A model generated the notes under the pieces. That model worked only from the letters and a program-made list of their open reading frames with translations, searched no databases and had not been told where the DNA came from. 17,036 nt of DNA from JBBQFC01 sp038321615 (GTDB taxonomy: Bacteria; Bacteroidota; Bacteroidia; Flavobacteriales_D; Cryomorphaceae). Below are positions 13,833 to 17,036 of the stretch, in pieces (the stretch's first letter is position 1; every line of letters begins with the position of its first letter). The position numbers were made by a program, and so were the translations under genes. The stretch covers positions 1-17,036 of the forward strand of contig JBBQFC010000065.1 in NCBI GenBank assembly GCA_038321615.1. The letters run 5' to 3'.

Positions 13833-15623
13833 ATGGAAATTCTCGAAAAGATCAAACTCCTTCCCAAAAAGCCGGGAGTCTATCAATTCAAGGACAGTAC
13901 AGATAAAATCATTTATATCGGGAAGGCCAAAAACCTGAGAAACCGCGTAAGTTCTTATTTCCTGAAAAACGGTGGGCATACAGGTCGTACGCGTGTTATG
14001 GTGAAACGAGCCGTGGATGTGGCCTTCATTGTAGTTGAAACGGAGCTCGATGCCTTACTGTTGGAGAATAATCTGATTAAACAGTATCAGCCTCGTTATA
14101 ATGTGATGCTTAAGGATGACAAAACCTATCCTTGGATCTGTATTAAGAGTGAACCTTTTCCCAGAATATTTGCCACCCGCACGAAAATAGCCGATGGCTC
14201 ACTTTATTTCGGGCCCTATGCATCGGTGAAAACCATGCGCACAGTCCTTGATCTACTTCGCCAACTGTATAGTATTCGAACCTGCAATCTCGACCTGAGG
14301 CCAACACAAATAGCCAAAGGAAAGTACAAGGTCTGCCTCGAATATCATATTGGCAATTGTTTAGGGCCTTGTGAAGGCTTTCAAACCCAAGCGCATTACG
14401 ACCAGCAGATCGAAGAGATCAAGGACATTATTAAAGGACATATTAACCAGGTGGTACGCCTTTTACAGCAGCGAATGCAGGAGCTATCCGAGCGATTGGA
14501 TTTTGAATTGGCTCAGGATGTAAAGGAAAAAATTGAAATTATTCAGCGCTACCAAAGTAAGAGTACCATAGTAAATGCCTCGGTGGGAAGTGTGGATGTG
14601 CTCACTGTTACTTCCGATTTGCAACACGCTTACGTAAACTATTTAAAAGTGATCGACGGCGCGATTGTGCGAGGCCACACCCTTACCTACCGCACACAGC
14701 TGGAAGAAGAAGCTTCGACTATTCTCGATTTGGCCTTAGCCGAGTTGAGCGGCGACCACGGCAGTCTCGCCAGAGAAATATTGGTCGAAATACGCCCCGA
14801 ATCCGAATTTCCAGATCACGTATTTAGCATACCGCAGCGAGGCGACAAGAAGCAACTCATTGAACTTTCTCTCCGAAACGCCAAATATTACATGCTTGAC
14901 AGGCAGCGGCAAACCAAATTTAGCGACCCCGAAGCGCACGCCGACCGGCTGATGGAGCAGATGAAAAAAGACCTTCGCTTAAGCGAAAATCCGGTGCATA
15001 TAGAATGCTTCGACAATTCCAATTTTCACGGCACCAACGCGGTAGCCGCTTGTGTGGTGTTCAAAAATGGAAAGCCCAGCAAGAAGGATTATCGGCACTT
15101 CAACATAAAAACCGTAGAAGGCTCCGACGATTTCGCAAGTATGCGCGAGGTGGTGCACCGCCGCTACAAGCGTATGCTTGAAGAAGGAGAGTCGCTGCCG
15201 CAGCTCATCGTGATAGATGGTGGAAAGGGCCAACTTAGTGCAGCCCTTGAAAGTCTTGATCTATTAGGCATTCGCGGGCAAATAGCCATAGTGGGCATCG
15301 CCAAGAAGCTCGAAGAGATCTATTACCCCGGCGATACCCTTCCGCTCTACATCGACAAACGATCGGAAACCTTGCGCACCCTGCAGCAACTTCGCGACGA
15401 AGCACACCGCTTTGGAATAACCCACCACCGCAATAAGCGCAGCAAGGCCGCAGTACAAACAGAGCTCACCCAAATACCAGGAATAGGCCAAAAGCTGGCC
15501 GAAAAATTACTCCGCGAATTTCAATCCGTGGCGCGAATGCGCAAAGCCCAACCCGCTGAAATCGAAGCCGCAGTTGGCAAGTCAAAAGCCGGCGTGGTTT
15601 TGGAGTGGCTGAAGATCGAATAG
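13833..15623 (+). CDS. uvrC: Excinuclease ABC subunit C
   Basis: Makes both incisions flanking a lesion during UvrABC nucleotide-excision repair. From the ATG at 13833 it has 596 residues (a TTG two codons upstream is also open but less likely). The GIY-YIG nuclease domain is N-terminal (PGVYQF, IIYIGKAKNLRNRV). Four Cys at 151, 168, 176 and 180 (TCNLD, VCLEYHIGNCLGPCEG) match the reported UvrC iron-sulfur ligands. A UVR helix for UvrB binding lies at about 205-240. The RNase H-like endonuclease follows, with D394 (ECFDNSNFHG), D462 (VIDGGKGQL) and H525. The tandem helix-hairpin-helix (IPGIGQKLAEKLL) is C-terminal. Divergent from the light regulator, so UV repair by light and by excision are neighbours here. 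Confidence 0.97.
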   Translation: MEILEKIKLLPKKPGVYQFKDSTDKIIYIGKAKNLRNRVSSYFLKNGGHTGRTRVMVKRAVDVAFIVVETELDALLLENNLIKQYQPRYNVMLKDDKTYPWICIKSEPFPRIFATRTKIADGSLYFGPYASVKTMRTVLDLLRQLYSIRTCNLDLRPTQIAKGKYKVCLEYHIGNCLGPCEGFQTQAHYDQQIEEIKDIIKGHINQVVRLLQQRMQELSERLDFELAQDVKEKIEIIQRYQSKSTIVNASVGSVDVLTVTSDLQHAYVNYLKVIDGAIVRGHTLTYRTQLEEEASTILDLALAELSGDHGSLAREILVEIRPESEFPDHVFSIPQRGDKKQLIELSLRNAKYYMLDRQRQTKFSDPEAHADRLMEQMKKDLRLSENPVHIECFDNSNFHGTNAVAACVVFKNGKPSKKDYRHFNIKTVEGSDDFASMREVVHRRYKRMLEEGESLPQLIVIDGGKGQLSAALESLDLLGIRGQIAIVGIAKKLEEIYYPGDTLPLYIDKRSETLRTLQQLRDEAHRFGITHHRNKRSKAAVQTELTQIPGIGQKLAEKLLREFQSVARMRKAQPAEIEAAVGKSKAGVVLEWLKIE

Positions 15624-16002
15624 CTGCTGGATTGGCATTCCGATTTCCGTTCAGCCGGATTTCCAGTGCCGATGCATATATTCCATGCAGGCGTTCAATA
15701 CCATTTGCAAGGCTATTATAATTTTACGTGAGATTTAAATGAATGCGCTCCGCAGCATGTTATAATACTAAAGCAAATCAATCGTTCAAAAACGCCTTTG
15801 TAAATTGCAGCGCAGCCCTTTCATGGATGATCTTCGCTGATGGGTTCCGCTGCATGTACAATGCTGCGGCAAACTCCGTAGTTCAGCCCAATTAACATCT
15901 GGTGCTGTTGTCTCTCTCAGTTTCAATCTGCTTTCAGGATACATCGAGTAGGTATCAAAACCTTACTAGACTTCTACCTGCTCCAAAGCAGCTCCCACTA
16001 TA

Positions 16003-16035
16003 ATCCATACTTGATCCATACTTAGTCCACACTTG
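16003..16035 (+). repeat. Three tandem 11-bp repeats
   Basis: ATCCATACTTG, ATCCATACTTA and GTCCACACTTG follow one another without gaps, about one helical turn apart, 230 bp upstream of the PPC-domain gene. The spacing would suit cooperative binding of a regulator. Confidence 0.6.
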
Positions 16036-16166
16036 GATAATACGCTGATTATTATGAAAAATTGAAGTTAAAGCGGAAAATGGAGAACACTTCATGGCCT
16101 AAAATGAGATAGGCCGCCCGACATAAATATTGGAGTTTGAACGAAAATTTAATTTTCTGTTCACCT

Positions 16167-16259
16167 TTTGGTTTTTGATCGATGAAAGGGTTATAAGTGG
16201 CGTTGAACCGATTCGGAATTATTCCGAAAGCCAGCGCTAATAACTGATCAAAAACCAAA
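16167..16259 (+). repeat. Nested inverted repeat in the leader of the PPC-domain gene
   Basis: TTTGGTTTTTGATC (16167-16180) is the exact reverse complement of GATCAAAAACCAAA (16246-16259), enclosing 65 bases that contain a second perfect hairpin TTCGGAA-TTA-TTCCGAA (16212-16228). The outer stem ends 4 bases before the ATG, so if transcribed it would hold the translation start region in structure. No flanking duplication supports a transposon origin. Confidence 0.7.
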
Positions 16260-16263
16260 TAGT

Positions 16264-17036
16264 ATGAAAAAACAGATGCTTTCGTGGAAGCTTTGGCAGA
16301 TTCTATTTTTGCCATTGCTCCTGTGGTCTGCTTCGGCGTACGCCGACGCAGAGCCAAACAATTCATTCGCAGAGGCCAACCCTCTTCCGTTGAACACTTC
16401 CCAGGCGGGAAGTCTCTTTTCAAATCCGGCAAGTGATACCGAAGATTGGTATGAATTAACGCTCCCTGCAAATGGAAATGTAACGCTCACCGCTTCCTAT
16501 CAAGCTGGCTTATCGGGGTTCATATACATCCATAACAGTGCAGGTGCGCAACTCGGTTTCGCTTCAAGTGCTACAGGAACGCTTACCATTAATTGTATTG
16601 CGGCAGGCACCATCTACGTTCGCGCTACACGGAATGGCGGCTCCGGTACGTACACCTTGAGTGTAACGCTAAATCAGCCGCAATTTTCGACTGATATAGA
16701 GCCAAATGGCGGCAATAATGTCTTGCTGTCGATTGAATCGATTCAACAAACTTTTCAGGAAAACCAACCATGGACAGGTCAATTGGGTCACACCAATGCA
16801 GGGGTTTCCGACATACAGGACTGGTTTTATATTGTCTCTCCCGAAGATGGGAATGTCGTGCTAACCGTCAATCCTACCGGAACACTAACAGGGTTCATTT
16901 ACCTCTACGAAAAAGACGGAACTCAAATTGGGTTCTCGCAGATGAACCAAAATGCGAACACCATATTTACTGGGCTTTGTTACGCAGCAGATACGCTCGT
17001 GGCCCGAATTGGTCATAGCGGCGGTTGCGGTTCCTA
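16264..17036 (+). CDS. Secreted protein with PPC-like repeats (3' end beyond window)
   Basis: 257 codons are visible from the ATG at 16264, with no stop before the window edge. A signal peptide (MKKQMLSWKLWQILFLPLLL, then WSASAYA with cleavage likely before DAEPNN) is followed by two tandem related domains. The first (about 28-137) has AEPNNSFAEA, DTEDWYEL, GNVTLTAS and GFIYIHNSAGAQLGF; the second (about 145-257) has IEPNGGNN, DIQDWFYI, GNVVLTVN and GFIYLYEKDGTQIGF. This is the pattern of bacterial pre-peptidase C-terminal (PPC) beta domains, common in large Bacteroidota surface proteins. A T9SS sorting domain would be expected at the unseen C-terminus. Catalytic function, if any, is not visible. 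Confidence 0.85.
   Translation, partial: MKKQMLSWKLWQILFLPLLLWSASAYADAEPNNSFAEANPLPLNTSQAGSLFSNPASDTEDWYELTLPANGNVTLTASYQAGLSGFIYIHNSAGAQLGFASSATGTLTINCIAAGTIYVRATRNGGSGTYTLSVTLNQPQFSTDIEPNGGNNVLLSIESIQQTFQENQPWTGQLGHTNAGVSDIQDWFYIVSPEDGNVVLTVNPTGTLTGFIYLYEKDGTQIGFSQMNQNANTIFTGLCYAADTLVARIGHSGGCGS

Larger units (their letters stand above)
15624..16263. other. 640-bp non-coding region
   Basis: No credible gene on either strand and no tRNA. Contents from left to right: short inverted repeats such as CCGCAGCAT (near 15754) with ATGCTGCGG (near 15868), and GAGTAGGT with ACCTGCTC (about 15947-15984); three tandem 11-mers at 16003-16035, followed by an ATAAT...ATTAT inverted repeat; and a nested inverted repeat at 16167-16259 before the next gene. 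A TAATTTTC near 16149, with TTG 17 bases upstream, is a possible but imperfect promoter for that gene. Confidence 0.55.

Noticed and set aside
15754..15877. CCGCAGCAT / ATGCTGCGG inverted pair after uvrC as a terminator
   Set aside because: The arms are over 100 bases apart with no following T-tract, so a hairpin terminator is unlikely; probably chance.
16167..16259. Nested inverted repeat as a MITE
   Set aside because: No target-site duplication flanks the arms, the same termini do not recur in the window and they do not match the IS ends.
16052..16471. 139-codon minus-strand frame near the PPC gene
   Set aside because: It overlaps the signal peptide and first PPC repeat of the real gene and shows no recognisable domain.

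Overview
The window looks like chromosomal DNA of a member of the phylum Bacteroidota, probably Flavobacteriales-like. The evidence is a secreted protease with a type IX secretion (T9SS) C-terminal sorting domain, near-consensus Bacteroidota promoters (TTG-N19-TAnnTTTG), no obvious Shine-Dalgarno sequences, and a Lacal_2735-type small protein. The species cannot be named from the sequence alone.

Layout. (1) 2-1465: a complete IS5-family insertion sequence, inserted into the 5' end of a second copy of the protease gene described next. (2) 1464-5075, minus strand: an ATGA-coupled three-gene operon. It encodes a secreted matrixin-like metalloprotease with a T9SS sorting domain and two paralogous small lipoproteins with a BamE/SmpA-like motif. 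The only good ATG of the protease lies in front of five tandem copies of an 8-bp unit (GAGCGGTT on the plus strand). With five copies the ATG is out of frame; with three or six it would be in frame and complete a good signal peptide. This looks like a slipped-strand phase-variation switch, OFF in this assembly. A 93-bp version of the same leader, with two units, lies at 1464-1556 next to the IS.

(3) 5166-12452, minus strand: a tightly packed ten-gene run that reads as a photoprotection operon. In transcription order it holds an ECF sigma factor, phytoene desaturase (crtI), phytoene synthase (crtB), IPP isomerase (idi), a eukaryotic-type 6-pyruvoyl-tetrahydropterin synthase, GTP cyclohydrolase I (folE), a 58-residue Lacal_2735-like protein, an SDR lacking the catalytic Tyr, a flavin reductase-like protein and a DNA photolyase. 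Upstream, in the same orientation, is a MerR-family regulator with the W-x9-EH and ExHxxG signatures of adenosylcobalamin photoreceptors (CarH/LitR type). My reading is that light, sensed through B12, relieves repression of the sigma factor. The operon then makes carotenoid for quenching, pterin and reduced flavin as possible photolyase cofactors, and the photolyase itself.

(4) 13833-15623, plus strand: uvrC, divergent from the regulator, so a second UV-repair gene adjoins the light operon. (5) 15624-16263: a 640-bp non-coding stretch with a triple 11-bp repeat and a nested inverted repeat. (6) 16264-17036, plus strand: the start of a secreted protein with two PPC-like repeats, cut by the window end.

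The strongest candidates for something undescribed are the octamer switch on the T9SS protease operon and the combination of B12 photoreceptor, ECF sigma factor, carotenoid, pterin, flavin and photolyase genes in one transcription unit.
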